Shown piece by piece: positions 6,939 to 15,208 of a stretch of 64,000 nucleotides of DNA. Where the stretch lies: the NCBI GenBank assembly GCA_902477915.1, contig CABSJA010000005.1, positions 1 to 64,000 on the forward strand, written 5' to 3'. The DNA is from an uncultured Veillonella sp. (lineage in GTDB: Bacteria; Bacillota; Negativicutes; Veillonellales; Veillonellaceae). Position numbers and translations under genes: made by a program. The notes beneath the pieces were generated by a model. That model was given only the letters and a program-made list of their open reading frames with translations, ran no database searches and had not been told where the DNA came from. Each line of letters starts with the position of its first letter. Within the stretch, counting starts at the first letter, position 1.

Positions 6939-8132
6939 TTATTTGATGTATTGCGGTGTATATGTATAGTCCATATGGCCTATACGTTTTGCTTCGTTAT
7001 AGAACGATAAGGCTTGTATATCTGTCGCTAGCGTATCGATGTGATGCATAGTTTGACCAAAATTATTAAGTTGCGCAGGTGCTTTAGCCCATTTCTGAAT
7101 GACTGGGATATCATGTTCACTTCGAAGCCATTGACGACCTCTGTCATTGAAGGCTAGTAATCTAGCGTATTGAGGGCCTTCGTCCATAGCGATGTTTATC
7201 AAGTCTTTTGTAACTCCTAATGTGAGGTAGGCACCCATTCGTTGTAATCGTGCATAGGTGTAGCGCTTGGATTTTATTTGATTAATAGCAGATTCCCATG
7301 TAGGATGTTGTGCTGCTTTTAACCATAAATGCTCGATGCCTTCTGTAAAATCAACGAATCGTTCTAATTCACTTGCCGAAATGCGGCGACTCAACATATG
7401 GACCATATTATGGTATCGACTGTAATCGACATAGTCACCATTTGCAATTCCACGAGTTATATCATCTAGAATCGTTGTTGGAATAGCAGCTTGAAGCGCT
7501 GAACACATATCTATGGAGTTCGTCGTTGTAATGAGTTGTCGTAATGCCGTACCTGATGGTAACTCTTGATCGATATTTTGATTATGGTGATCAGAGGTAC
7601 GTTGAATGGGAATATACTCTAAAGTTGGATGATATTTTAATCCAGCTCGTATATATTCTAGCCCTAATAAGGCATTAGGTGTACTAAACATTTCAGAGCC
7701 CAAGGCTTTACGGAAGGCCATGCCATAAGACATTCCTTCCTTTAAATAACTACGTAACTCATTTTGGGTACTTTCACAATCCATACGTTTAGCCGTAAAA
7801 ATGAGTTGATCTAGATCTGTTGTTTCAGAACCAAAGGAAAGGGTGTCAATAGATAAAGCCTTGATTAACCGAACCGCACCAGTCCCGAATAGTTGTGCAC
7901 TGCCTAAGGAATAGAGCGTAGGGAGTTCGATAACAACATCTGCACCGCCAAGAATGGCCCAACGAGCACGATCGAATTTAGAGAATAGGGCCGGCTCACC
8001 ACGTTGCACAAAGGAGCCACTCATAATACAGATGCGCAATGCATCAGGGTATTCTGAAGCTAATATATGTAGTTGGTGTGCATGTCCATTGTGAAATGGA
8101 TTGTATTCGCAAATAATACCGATGGTTTTCAT
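6939..8132 (-). CDS. tmcAL: tRNA(Met) cytidine acetate ligase
   Basis: TmcAL makes N4-acetylcytidine at the wobble base of elongator tRNA-Met, using acetate and ATP. The 397-residue protein begins with a nucleotidyltransferase fold carrying an HIGH-like motif (YNPFHNGH, residues 10-17), followed by the ISGSFVQRGEPA-type loop. The start is the ATG ending at 8132, with AAAGGAG five bases upstream; an ATG at 8147 would place that site inside the gene. It is the only minus-strand gene here and is convergent with pyrR. Direct use of acetate suits an acetate-producing fermenter. Confidence 0.93.
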   Translation of the reverse strand: MKTIGIICEYNPFHNGHAHQLHILASEYPDALRICIMSGSFVQRGEPALFSKFDRARWAILGGADVVIELPTLYSLGSAQLFGTGAVRLIKALSIDTLSFGSETTDLDQLIFTAKRMDCESTQNELRSYLKEGMSYGMAFRKALGSEMFSTPNALLGLEYIRAGLKYHPTLEYIPIQRTSDHHNQNIDQELPSGTALRQLITTTNSIDMCSALQAAIPTTILDDITRGIANGDYVDYSRYHNMVHMLSRRISASELERFVDFTEGIEHLWLKAAQHPTWESAINQIKSKRYTYARLQRMGAYLTLGVTKDLINIAMDEGPQYARLLAFNDRGRQWLRSEHDIPVIQKWAKAPAQLNNFGQTMHHIDTLATDIQALSFYNEAKRIGHMDYTYTPQYIK

Positions 8133-8318
8133 AGTGACTCCTTTCATTAGTGTTAGTGTAACAAAGCATAGAGGTACTGTAAATAAATTTTGAACTTAAG
8201 AGGGGATGTGGTGAAGAAATAGACGTAAAAATGTACGTAAAACTAAAGTTTATTGTAGATTTTATTTGTTCTATAGGCTATAATTAACTGTAAATGCTGA
8301 ATTGATGTGAGGTATATG

Positions 8319-8882
8319 ATGAAACAAAATTGGAAACGTACATTACAAGGGGCTCTGCTCGGTGCTGCGCTACTAGCAATGGCGGGATGTGGCTCTACAA
8401 ATGTAATGGATACATATAGTTTTGGCCATCAAGTTATCCGTGCTGGTCAATCTGAAATTACCATTGCTTTACCTTATGAAATGGGTAAAAGTACAAAAAA
8501 TATGTCTGATGATGGGTATCCTATTGATATTTATGGATCTGTTACAGAACATATGGTAATTGAGGTTGAAGCTTTGCGTGCTGGTGAAAACAAACCTTTG
8601 CCAACGGTAGATGAGTATGTTAACCGCAGCAAATCTGAGTTTACTAAAATTGGCGGCACCATCAAGGAAGAGTCTGTAGCTTTAGATGGCGCATCTGCTA
8701 AAAAGCTTGATGTGACTTATACGACTCAAGGACAAACATTTAGATTTTCTCAATACGTATTCTTAGATCATGGCGTATTGTGGAATATAGTCTACCAATA
8801 TCCTGAAAAGGATCAGGTAGGTGCTGATATCAGCAAAGAAATTCAAAACAAGATTCAAGTTACACAACAGAAAGAGGGTTAA
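8319..8882 (+). CDS. Putative lipoprotein upstream of ackA, PsbP/DcrB-like fold suspected
   Basis: The 187-residue protein has a short basic N-terminus, a hydrophobic segment and a lipobox-like AMAGC, so the mature protein would start at the Cys near residue 25. It is then mostly beta-type sequence, with alternating ITIALPYEM, DEYVNRSKSEF and FRFSQYVFLDHGVLWNIVYQYP. This pattern resembles small PsbP/DcrB-fold lipoproteins, but I cannot name a family with confidence. ATG 8319 is favoured by the TGAGG site; ATG 8316 and GTG 8307 are alternatives. It ends four bases before ackA, so it is surely in the same transcript. Confidence 0.75.
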   Translation: MKQNWKRTLQGALLGAALLAMAGCGSTNVMDTYSFGHQVIRAGQSEITIALPYEMGKSTKNMSDDGYPIDIYGSVTEHMVIEVEALRAGENKPLPTVDEYVNRSKSEFTKIGGTIKEESVALDGASAKKLDVTYTTQGQTFRFSQYVFLDHGVLWNIVYQYPEKDQVGADISKEIQNKIQVTQQKEG

Positions 8883-8885
8883 TCG

Positions 8886-10091
8886 ATGAACGTATTAGTA
8901 GTTAACTGCGGTAGTTCTTCCTTGAAATATCAATTACTTGATATGACAAATGAAACAGAATTGGCAAAAGGTCTTTTTGAGAAGATTGGTGATCAAGATG
9001 CTATCTTCACTCATAAACGTCCTAACGCTGACAAATTAGAACGCGTTGAACCAATTTTGAACCATAAAGAAGCTCTTCGCATTTTGCTTGATATTTTAGT
9101 TGATGCTGAATATGGTGTAATTAAGTCCATGGACGAAATCGACGCTGTTGGTCACCGTGTAGTACATGGCGGTGAAAAATTCGCTGACTCCGTATTGATC
9201 ACTCCAGCTGTTATGGAAGCATTAGAAGAATGCTGCGCATTGGCTCCATTACATAACCCACCAAACATTCAAGGTATCGAAGCTTGCCAAGCTATCATGC
9301 CAAACGTACCACAAGTAGCTGTATTCGATACTGCATTCCACCAAACAATGCCTAAAGAAGCTTACATGTATGCGCTTCCTTACGAATACTATGAAGACTA
9401 TGGTATTCGTCGTTATGGTTTCCATGGTACATCCCATAAATACGTCGCACAACGTTGCGCTGAATTGATGGGTAAACACATGTCTGACCTTCGTATCATC
9501 ACATGTCACTTGGGTAATGGTTCTTCCGTTTCCGCTATCAAAGGTGGTCGTTCCATCGATACAACAATGGGCTTCACTCCTTTGTCCGGTTTGATCATGG
9601 GTACTCGTACTGGTGATATTGACCCAGCTATCGTTCCATTCTTGATGAATAAAACTGGCATGAACTACGAAGAAGTAGACACTGTAATGAACAAAAAATC
9701 CGGTGTGCTTGGTATTTCCGGCGTGTCCAATGACTTCCGTGTTATCGAAGAAGCAGCAGCTAATGGTAACAAACGTGCTCAATTAGCATTGAACATGTTC
9801 CATTACAAAGTTCGCCGTGTAATTGGTGCATTCGCAGCAGTTATGGGTGGTGTTGACGCTATCGTATTCACAGCTGGTATCGGTGAAAACGGTATCGGTA
9901 ACCGTGATGCAATCTGCAACGGTTTAGAATACTTGGGTACTCGCATTGACTCTGAACGCAATAATATCCGCGGTAAAGAACAAGAAATCAGTGCTGAAGG
10001 CTCCAAAGTTAAAATCTTCGTAATCCCTACAAACGAAGAAATCATGATTGCTCGCGATACTCAACGTATTACAGCATCCTTGAAAAAATAA
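8886..10091 (+). CDS. ackA: Acetate kinase
   Basis: AckA converts acetyl phosphate and ADP to acetate and ATP, the substrate-level phosphorylation step of lactate or pyruvate fermentation. The 401 residues show the ASKHA fold with N-terminal [12 protein letters not shown], the GHRVVHGG motif, the FDTAFH and [10 protein letters not shown] segments, and the [13 protein letters not shown] and FTAGIGENG loops. Length is typical (about 400). Codon use is markedly optimised compared with neighbours (many GGT, CGT, AAC), which suggests high expression. No pta gene is adjacent; the partner upstream is a lipoprotein gene. Confidence 0.98.
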   Translation: MNVLVVNCGSSSLKYQLLDMTNETELAKGLFEKIGDQDAIFTHKRPNADKLERVEPILNHKEALRILLDILVDAEYGVIKSMDEIDAVGHRVVHGGEKFADSVLITPAVMEALEECCALAPLHNPPNIQGIEACQAIMPNVPQVAVFDTAFHQTMPKEAYMYALPYEYYEDYGIRRYGFHGTSHKYVAQRCAELMGKHMSDLRIITCHLGNGSSVSAIKGGRSIDTTMGFTPLSGLIMGTRTGDIDPAIVPFLMNKTGMNYEEVDTVMNKKSGVLGISGVSNDFRVIEEAAANGNKRAQLALNMFHYKVRRVIGAFAAVMGGVDAIVFTAGIGENGIGNRDAICNGLEYLGTRIDSERNNIRGKEQEISAEGSKVKIFVIPTNEEIMIARDTQRITASLKK

Positions 10092-10130
10092 TATAGTTCG
10101 TATCTGAACTAGGTGACTAATAAAGTCATA

Positions 10131-10167
10131 AAACCCCGTCTATATCTTAGGTATAGACGGGGTTTTT
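10131..10167 (+). terminator. Terminator after ackA
   Basis: AAACCCCGTCTATA, loop TCTTAGG, TATAGACGGGGTTT, continuing into T residues. A very strong 14-bp stem. Confidence 0.95.
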
Positions 10168-10242
10168 GTAGTTTTTATACCTAGAATACCTTATAATAGA
10201 ATGTATAGTTATAAAGTAGTAGTTCTTTTAAAGGGGTAACAT

Positions 10243-10866
10243 ATGACAGTATTATATGAAGAAAAATCTCAACGTGCTAAAAGTGCAGAGTGGTTAGTAT
10301 TATGTTTTGTCATTCTATTATTATGCGGTGTAGCATACACTACATATCGCAGCATTAATTTACATACTGTGCTAATAGCTGAATACTTTATTGAAATTAT
10401 GGCCATCATCGTAATTGTGAAACAGGCGGTTAGCCGATATACCTATATTTTGACAGACACAAAGTTGGTCATTGAAGAATCTTCTATTTTTAGAAAACGC
10501 CATTTTGAAGTGGATTACGATATGATTGATGGGGTGTTTAAGTTTGAACGTGAATTATTGACGAATATTAAATATCGATATAAATACAGAAAATGTTCTA
10601 CTTCTGATCCACGTCCTATATGGTCTCTAGTGTATGCGATTGTAAAGGGTGATAAGGTCCAAAATGGTCGCCTGTTACTGAAAGCAGATGATAAATTCTT
10701 TGAAATCTTAGAAGAACATGTACCAGGGCGTATCCGTGTGCCACAAGCAGACATTGTATTCTATGCTGCAGTGCGTGCTGATGCGGTAAAACACGGAGAA
10801 GATGTACAAGAGTACTATAAAAAGTTAACTACTCCTGAAAAGGATGGTCCAGATATTACTGTTTAG
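10243..10866 (+). CDS. Membrane protein with a PH-like cytoplasmic domain, unknown function
   Basis: I do not recognise a named family. The 207-residue protein starts with two predicted membrane helices (about 18-37 and 44-65). A beta-rich segment follows (YTYILTDTKLVIEESSIFRKRHFEVDYDMIDGVF), typical of bacterial PH-like domains of the YdbS/YvbH kind, in which a TxxxL strand is followed by a basic turn and an acidic strand. The C-terminus is helical and charged. AAGGGG precedes the ATG at 10243. It stands alone between the ackA terminator and maf. Confidence 0.7.
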   Translation: MTVLYEEKSQRAKSAEWLVLCFVILLLCGVAYTTYRSINLHTVLIAEYFIEIMAIIVIVKQAVSRYTYILTDTKLVIEESSIFRKRHFEVDYDMIDGVFKFERELLTNIKYRYKYRKCSTSDPRPIWSLVYAIVKGDKVQNGRLLLKADDKFFEILEEHVPGRIRVPQADIVFYAAVRADAVKHGEDVQEYYKKLTTPEKDGPDITV

Positions 10867-10980
10867 TTTACAAATATTCTGATTTATATTTTGTGATCTA
10901 TATTTTCTGAGCTATGCTAGTTAGTCTTATTAATAAAATAGTTAAATTAACTAAAATTCTTATACCGTAAAGGAGTGCAA

Positions 10981-11547
10981 ATGGCTGGATTATATTTGGC
11001 GAGCCAATCACCGCGAAGAACTGAATTGTTAACACAAGTTGGCATTGATCATATTGTCGTATCGAGCGCCTATGAAGAGGCTAATGCTGGTTATGATGAT
11101 CCCATTGAAATGGTAAAAGCACAGGCTTTAGGTAAAGCTCGTGCTGCTGTAGATGTCCCTGAAGGTAGTATTGTGCTTGGCGCTGATACGATTGTCGTGC
11201 TAGAGAATCAAGTGTTAGGTAAACCTAGTGATGAGGCTGAGGCCCGTCAGATGCTAGAACGTTTATCAGGCCAAGTTCATTCTGTTATTACGGGGGTAGC
11301 CTTACTCATTAAAAATCAGGAAATAGTTTTTCATAATGAAACAAAGGTATATTTTAAAAAGTTAGCACCTTTTGAAATTGAATCCTATATCGGTAGTGGT
11401 GAGCCTATGGATAAAGCTGGAGCCTATGGTATACAAGGGAAAGGCGCTTTATGGGTAGAGAAGATTGAAGGCTCTTATACTAATGTGGTTGGCTTACCTG
11501 TAGAGCATGTGTATGATGAACTATGTAAAGCATTAGGTGCTAAATAA
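10981..11547 (+). CDS. maf: Maf-like nucleotide pyrophosphatase
   Basis: Maf proteins hydrolyse dTTP, UTP and modified pyrimidine nucleotides to monophosphates and have been linked to septum formation. The 188 residues carry the family N-terminus LYLASQSPRRTELL, the catalytic loop LGADTIV, and the KPSDEAEARQMLERLSGQVHSVITG segment. The start is ATG 10981 with AAAGGAG (10969-10975) correctly spaced; an in-frame GTG at 10975 overlaps that site. It lies upstream of radC and the mre genes, a frequent Firmicute order (maf-radC-mreBCD-minD). Confidence 0.94.
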   Translation: MAGLYLASQSPRRTELLTQVGIDHIVVSSAYEEANAGYDDPIEMVKAQALGKARAAVDVPEGSIVLGADTIVVLENQVLGKPSDEAEARQMLERLSGQVHSVITGVALLIKNQEIVFHNETKVYFKKLAPFEIESYIGSGEPMDKAGAYGIQGKGALWVEKIEGSYTNVVGLPVEHVYDELCKALGAK

Positions 11548-11572
11548 TACTATCGCTTTATAGTGATAGTGC

Positions 11573-11578
11573 TATAAT
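11573..11578 (+). promoter_or_regulatory. Possible -10 element directly before the GCTGT repeat
   Basis: TATAAT lies three bases before the repeat tract. No good -35 hexamer is present 16-18 bases upstream; the region instead holds an ACTATC/GATAGT dyad. If the element is used, transcription would begin inside the repeat near 11585. Confidence 0.4.
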
Positions 11579-11580
11579 TG

Positions 11581-11637
11581 GCTGTGCTGTGCTGTGCTGT
11601 GCTGTGCTGTGCTGTGCTGTGCTGTGCTGTGCTGTGC
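11581..11637 (+). repeat. Pentanucleotide tandem repeat, 11 copies of GCTGT
   Basis: Eleven perfect GCTGT units run from 11581 to 11635, followed by GC. The tract lies 33 bases after the maf stop and 78 bases before the radC ATG. Perfect short repeats of this length are prone to slipped-strand mispairing. The unit is not a multiple of three, so copy changes would shift any frame reading through it. At the present copy number the frame is open through the tract and in frame with radC (GTG 11589), giving a Cys-rich peptide without a recognisable ribosome binding site. Confidence 0.98.
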
Positions 11638-11714
11638 AAGTAATATATAAAGAGAGTAGATGTGTTGGTTGCTTGATTGATAGATGGTGTTATCTATTTG
11701 AATGGAGAGATTCT

Positions 11715-12413
11715 ATGGAAGTACCAACAGTAAGTGTAAAAGACATGTTGCCGTTTCAGCGGCCTCGAGAGAAGTTTCTTACCCTAGGGCCATCCCATAT
11801 GGCAATGGAGGAGCTATTAGCTATTTTATTGCGAACAGGGGTAAAGGGGCAGTCCGCCATTTCCTTAGCTAGCGATATCGTACAATCCTTTGATGATGGC
11901 GTATATGGTTTAAATCGAATGACCGTTGAAGAACTCGTTAAAATCAAGGGTATTGGTACAGATAAAGCGGTAACCTTATGTGCAGCTCTTGAGATGGGGC
12001 GGCGGTTGGGTGAACTTAAAATTAAGGAAACTTACGAAGATTTTTCCCAACCCTTTGTTATAGCTCAATATGTAATGGAGCGTTTGCGCCACGAAGAGGT
12101 AGAGCATGTGTGGGCGGCTATGTTGACGTCTCGAAATAAGTTAATTCAGTTAGAGCATATTTCTAATGGTGGCCTAGTATCTAGCCTTGTAGAGCAGCGT
12201 GCTGTTTTTAAAAAGGCTATAGCTTGTAATGCGGCGGCCATTATCTTAATACATAATCATCCATCTGGCGATAGTCGTCCTAGTGATGAAGATATACGCC
12301 TTACAAAGTTATTTGTTAGCGCAGGTCAGTTCATGGGGATACCTGTGTTAGATCATATCGTCATTGGTGATAATGAATTCACTAGCCTTAGTGAAATCGG
12401 TAAACTCAGTTAA
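11715..12413 (+). CDS. radC: RadC/MPN-domain DNA repair-associated protein
   Basis: The 232-residue protein has an N-terminal helix-hairpin-helix region (LVKIKGIGTDKA) and a C-terminal JAB1/MPN-type metalloprotease fold. The zinc-site signature is HNHPSGDSRPSDED, with a supporting Glu upstream. RadC was historically tied to recombinational repair, but its biochemical role is unsettled. ATG 11715 is chosen from the GGAGAG site and the typical N-terminus (VPTVSVKDMLPFQRPREK). An upstream in-frame extension through the GCTGT repeat is possible but unlikely to be the normal product. Confidence 0.93.
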   Translation: MEVPTVSVKDMLPFQRPREKFLTLGPSHMAMEELLAILLRTGVKGQSAISLASDIVQSFDDGVYGLNRMTVEELVKIKGIGTDKAVTLCAALEMGRRLGELKIKETYEDFSQPFVIAQYVMERLRHEEVEHVWAAMLTSRNKLIQLEHISNGGLVSSLVEQRAVFKKAIACNAAAIILIHNHPSGDSRPSDEDIRLTKLFVSAGQFMGIPVLDHIVIGDNEFTSLSEIGKLS

Positions 12414-12740
12414 GTTATCCTTATATGATAAGTTTTAAAACCGTATAATTATGGCTTTATAGTTTGTTGTATCAGTAAATAAGCACTCATAATGATGCGT
12501 TCTTTATTATGTCTAGTAAATAGAGAATGCATCATGATATGAGTGCTTTTTCTATTTTGTTCGACCTATAGGTGGCTTTGTAATGTATCACTTGTGAGTG
12601 TGCAAATTATGTATGACTTAAGGGTACTTGAATTATGCATTTTCTGTGCTTTTAACAATGGTAAAAGCCTTGATATTAATAGAAAAAGTCGCATTATATG
12701 TGGTAAAATGGAATGATGATGTAATGAAGGAGATTTTACT
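12414..12740. other. 327-base gap between radC and mreB
   Basis: The first part holds a long terminator (12482-12553). The rest contains no open frame with a ribosome binding site. Candidate promoter elements for mreB lie in the last 80 bases: TTGATA at 12670, and an extended -10 TGGTAAAAT at 12701-12709 about 30 bases before the ATG. Confidence 0.55.
12482..12553 (+). terminator. Long terminator after radC
   Basis: AGCACTCAT-AATGATGC-TTCT pairs with AGA-ATGCATCAT-ATGAGTGCT across a loop of about 20 bases, followed by TTTTTCT. The stem has small internal mismatches. Confidence 0.85.
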
Positions 12741-13778
12741 ATGAGTTCCATTTTACCTACTCTAGGAAAAGATGTAAGTATAGATATTGGGTCCATACAG
12801 ACGCGCCTCATGGGGGGGACGCGAGGAACCGTTATAAGCGAGCCATCTATTATAGCCACGGATACGAAACAAGAAAAAGTAGTAGCCGTTGGGGATGAAG
12901 CGGCTCGCCTTGTATTGCGGATGCCAGATATGTGGCGACCTTTGACACCGTTGAAAGATGGCTTTATTGTGGACTATCGCGTTATGCATACGATGCTTAA
13001 CTATTTTCTGAATAAGGTATCTAATGCATTGCGTCGTGCTCGAGTTCTTGTTGGTGTTCCTTGTGGGATGACTGATGTTGAGCAAAGAGCGATGATGGAT
13101 GCCGTTATTCAGGCGGGAGCCCGCGAAGTATTTCTTATTGAACGTCCTGTGGCTGCAGCTATTGGTTGCGGTGCACCTATCTTTGAAGCTCGTGGATCTA
13201 TGGTCATTGATATTGGTGGTGGTACCGTAGATATGGGTATTGTTTCATTGGGCGGTATTGTAGATAGCAAAACTATACGCTTTGGTGGTTCAGATATTAA
13301 CAATGCGTTGCTACGCTATGTACGCGAGTGTTTTGGTGTTATCGTTTCTGATGAAATTATAGAGGATATTAAACATACTGTGGGTACTGCTGTGGCACCA
13401 CTAGAAGATGCGGAATATGCCTTTCAAGGCCGTGATATGATGAATGGTTTAGGTAGACGTTGTGTCATTCATCAGTCTGAAGTATACCAAGTTGTTAATG
13501 ACTGTATCGGAGGCCTTTTGGATGAATTAAAACAAATGATTCGTTCCGCTGAACCTGAAATTGTAGCCGATATTATGCAATATGGAATCTACCTCACTGG
13601 TGGTACAGCGCAACTGTCTGGCTTGGCAGAGCGTATTGGTGGCGAATTAGGTGTGCCTGTACACGTTCCCGATGCACCTGAGACGAAAGTTGTTGTAGGC
13701 CTTAATGGGGCTTCATCGGACTTAGTGAGCTTATCGCGATTTATTGTAAATTCTAAAAATAGAAAGGGCCAAGACTAA
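12741..13778 (+). CDS. mreB: MreB-family actin homologue (divergent)
   Basis: MreB polymerises on the inner membrane and organises the elongation machinery. The 345-residue protein has the actin ATPase motifs: phosphate-1 loop SIDIGS (14-18), connect-1 and ERPVAAAIG, phosphate-2 loop IDIGGGTVDMGIVSLGGI, and adenosine loop LTGGTAQL. It is divergent from standard MreB: DIGSIQT replaces DLGTANT, and GGGTVDMG replaces GGGTTEVA. It leads the operon mreB-mreC-mreD-mrdA-minD-rodA, which makes the assignment safe despite the divergence. Length is typical. Confidence 0.93.
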   Translation: MSSILPTLGKDVSIDIGSIQTRLMGGTRGTVISEPSIIATDTKQEKVVAVGDEAARLVLRMPDMWRPLTPLKDGFIVDYRVMHTMLNYFLNKVSNALRRARVLVGVPCGMTDVEQRAMMDAVIQAGAREVFLIERPVAAAIGCGAPIFEARGSMVIDIGGGTVDMGIVSLGGIVDSKTIRFGGSDINNALLRYVRECFGVIVSDEIIEDIKHTVGTAVAPLEDAEYAFQGRDMMNGLGRRCVIHQSEVYQVVNDCIGGLLDELKQMIRSAEPEIVADIMQYGIYLTGGTAQLSGLAERIGGELGVPVHVPDAPETKVVVGLNGASSDLVSLSRFIVNSKNRKGQD

Positions 13779-13779
13779 T

Positions 13780-14697
13780 ATGATACAGTCAGATAAAAAG
13801 TTAATTATCGTCGTTGTTATTAGCTGTATCCTATTGGCTTTGCTCGGATTTGCATGGAAACAACGAACTAGTATTCCTTTTGTTACTGTTACTCTTGAAG
13901 GTATTACAACACCGTTTGCTTATGGATCTGCCCGTTTACTTGATGGTGTGCAAACTGGCTTCACAGTGCTTAATAATGCTATTTCTGCAACGATTGAAAG
14001 TGATGAGGAAGCATCTCGTAAAGCTGCCTTAGAACAAAAGGTAGTTAACTATGATGAGGTAGTGGCAGAAAATATTCGACTTCGCCAGCTTCTTAACTAT
14101 AAGAGTAGTCATCCGGAATTTTCCATGACATTGGCTGGCATTATTACAAAGGATTACGGTACATGGACAAATACTTTCACTATCGATAAGGGCAGTGAAG
14201 ATGGAATGGCCGTTAATATGGCTGTCGTTGTACCAAGTGGGGTAGTTGGTTTTATTACCGATGTGTACCCTCATTCCTCTCGTGTGCAAACCATTCTTGA
14301 CCCGCGTAGTGCAATCGGTGTTATTGTACAGCGTCCTGAATCCCGTTTATCTGGTGTTGTAAAGGGTGATGGGGATTCACCTCGTACACCATCAATGGTA
14401 AATATTGCCCGTGATGGCGATGTATTAGTAGGGGATAAATTAATAACCTCTGGGTACGGTGGTATCTATCCAAAAGGATTACCTGTTGGCAATGTACAGT
14501 CTATCGAAAATGATACAGAAGGCTTTGTTAAGAATGCCGTTATCACACCTAGCGTAGACTTTTACCGTTTGGAAGAGGTGTTTGTTCTTACATCATCTTC
14601 TGTTAGTGCACCACAAAAACCAGGGCTTGAGCCTAAGCTTGTACCTCAAACACAACGAGATCAAGTAGAAGGGGCAAAGGGGGCCGTTAAACCATGA
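13780..14697 (+). CDS. mreC: Rod shape-determining protein MreC
   Basis: MreC links MreB to periplasmic cell-wall synthases. The 305-residue protein has one N-terminal membrane helix (about 8-25), a short coiled coil (about 85-105, ending ENIRLRQLLNY), and the beta-barrel MreC domain with GIITKDYGTWTNTFTIDKGSEDGM and GVVGFITDV. A polar Pro/Gln-rich tail follows. It starts two bases after mreB and overlaps mreD by four bases (ATGA), so the three are translationally coupled. Confidence 0.94.
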   Translation: MIQSDKKLIIVVVISCILLALLGFAWKQRTSIPFVTVTLEGITTPFAYGSARLLDGVQTGFTVLNNAISATIESDEEASRKAALEQKVVNYDEVVAENIRLRQLLNYKSSHPEFSMTLAGIITKDYGTWTNTFTIDKGSEDGMAVNMAVVVPSGVVGFITDVYPHSSRVQTILDPRSAIGVIVQRPESRLSGVVKGDGDSPRTPSMVNIARDGDVLVGDKLITSGYGGIYPKGLPVGNVQSIENDTEGFVKNAVITPSVDFYRLEEVFVLTSSSVSAPQKPGLEPKLVPQTQRDQVEGAKGAVKP

Positions 14698-15185
14698 CGC
14701 GTCTAGCTTTAGTCCTCTGTGGATTCTTAATTTATTTTATACAGGCTCAATTATTGCCTGCTATTTTTCATACGAATTGGTTACCCAATTTAATCTTGAC
14801 CATCATTGTTATGGTCACTCTTTTTAAAGGGCGTCGTATGGGAATAATGGCCGCTGTTATAGGTGGTATCGTCCATGATGTATTGATATCTAATTTCTTT
14901 GGGCTCCATTTATTCCCTTACGTTATTGTGGTTTACCTATTATCTGCTGTAAAACATAGACTCTATGAAGAACGTTGGTATTGGTCTAGTGCTATTGTAG
15001 CTATATGTACCTTGCTAGATGGTTTTATCCGTAGCCTTATGATCTTGGCTAGTGGTGGGGATTTGCATATTGGCTTATATATGTGGCATATGGTTATACC
15101 TGTACTGTTCTGGAACGGCGTATTGGCTGCTATCGTACATGGATTGTTGTGGCGTAAGGATGAACAACAAGATTATATTTGGTAA
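14694..15185 (+). CDS. mreD: Rod shape-determining protein MreD
   Basis: This 163-residue protein has about five predicted membrane helices and the MreD pattern: an N-terminal helix, a KGRRMGIMAAVIGGIVHDVL segment in which the conserved GxxxGxxxD region is visible, and a C-terminal helix. It overlaps mreC by four bases. MreD is a membrane partner of MreC in the elongasome. The family is weakly conserved, so context carries part of the call. Confidence 0.9.
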   Translation: MTRLALVLCGFLIYFIQAQLLPAIFHTNWLPNLILTIIVMVTLFKGRRMGIMAAVIGGIVHDVLISNFFGLHLFPYVIVVYLLSAVKHRLYEERWYWSSAIVAICTLLDGFIRSLMILASGGDLHIGLYMWHMVIPVLFWNGVLAAIVHGLLWRKDEQQDYIW

Positions 15186-15208
15186 TAATTTGGTAAGGGG
15201 GTGAAAGA

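Noticed and set aside
7000..8000. Horizontally acquired segment around the only minus-strand gene
   Set aside because: Base composition and codon use are like the neighbours, and tmcAL is a normal core gene; no repeats or integrase flank it.
9249..9782. 177-codon minus-strand frame inside ackA
   Set aside because: A shadow of the highly biased acetate kinase codons, with no start signal and no recognisable domain.
11589..11714. N-terminal extension of RadC through the GCTGT tract
   Set aside because: It has no ribosome binding site and encodes a repetitive Cys-rich peptide; the ATG at 11715 has a proper site and gives the typical RadC N-terminus. Kept only as part of the repeat finding.
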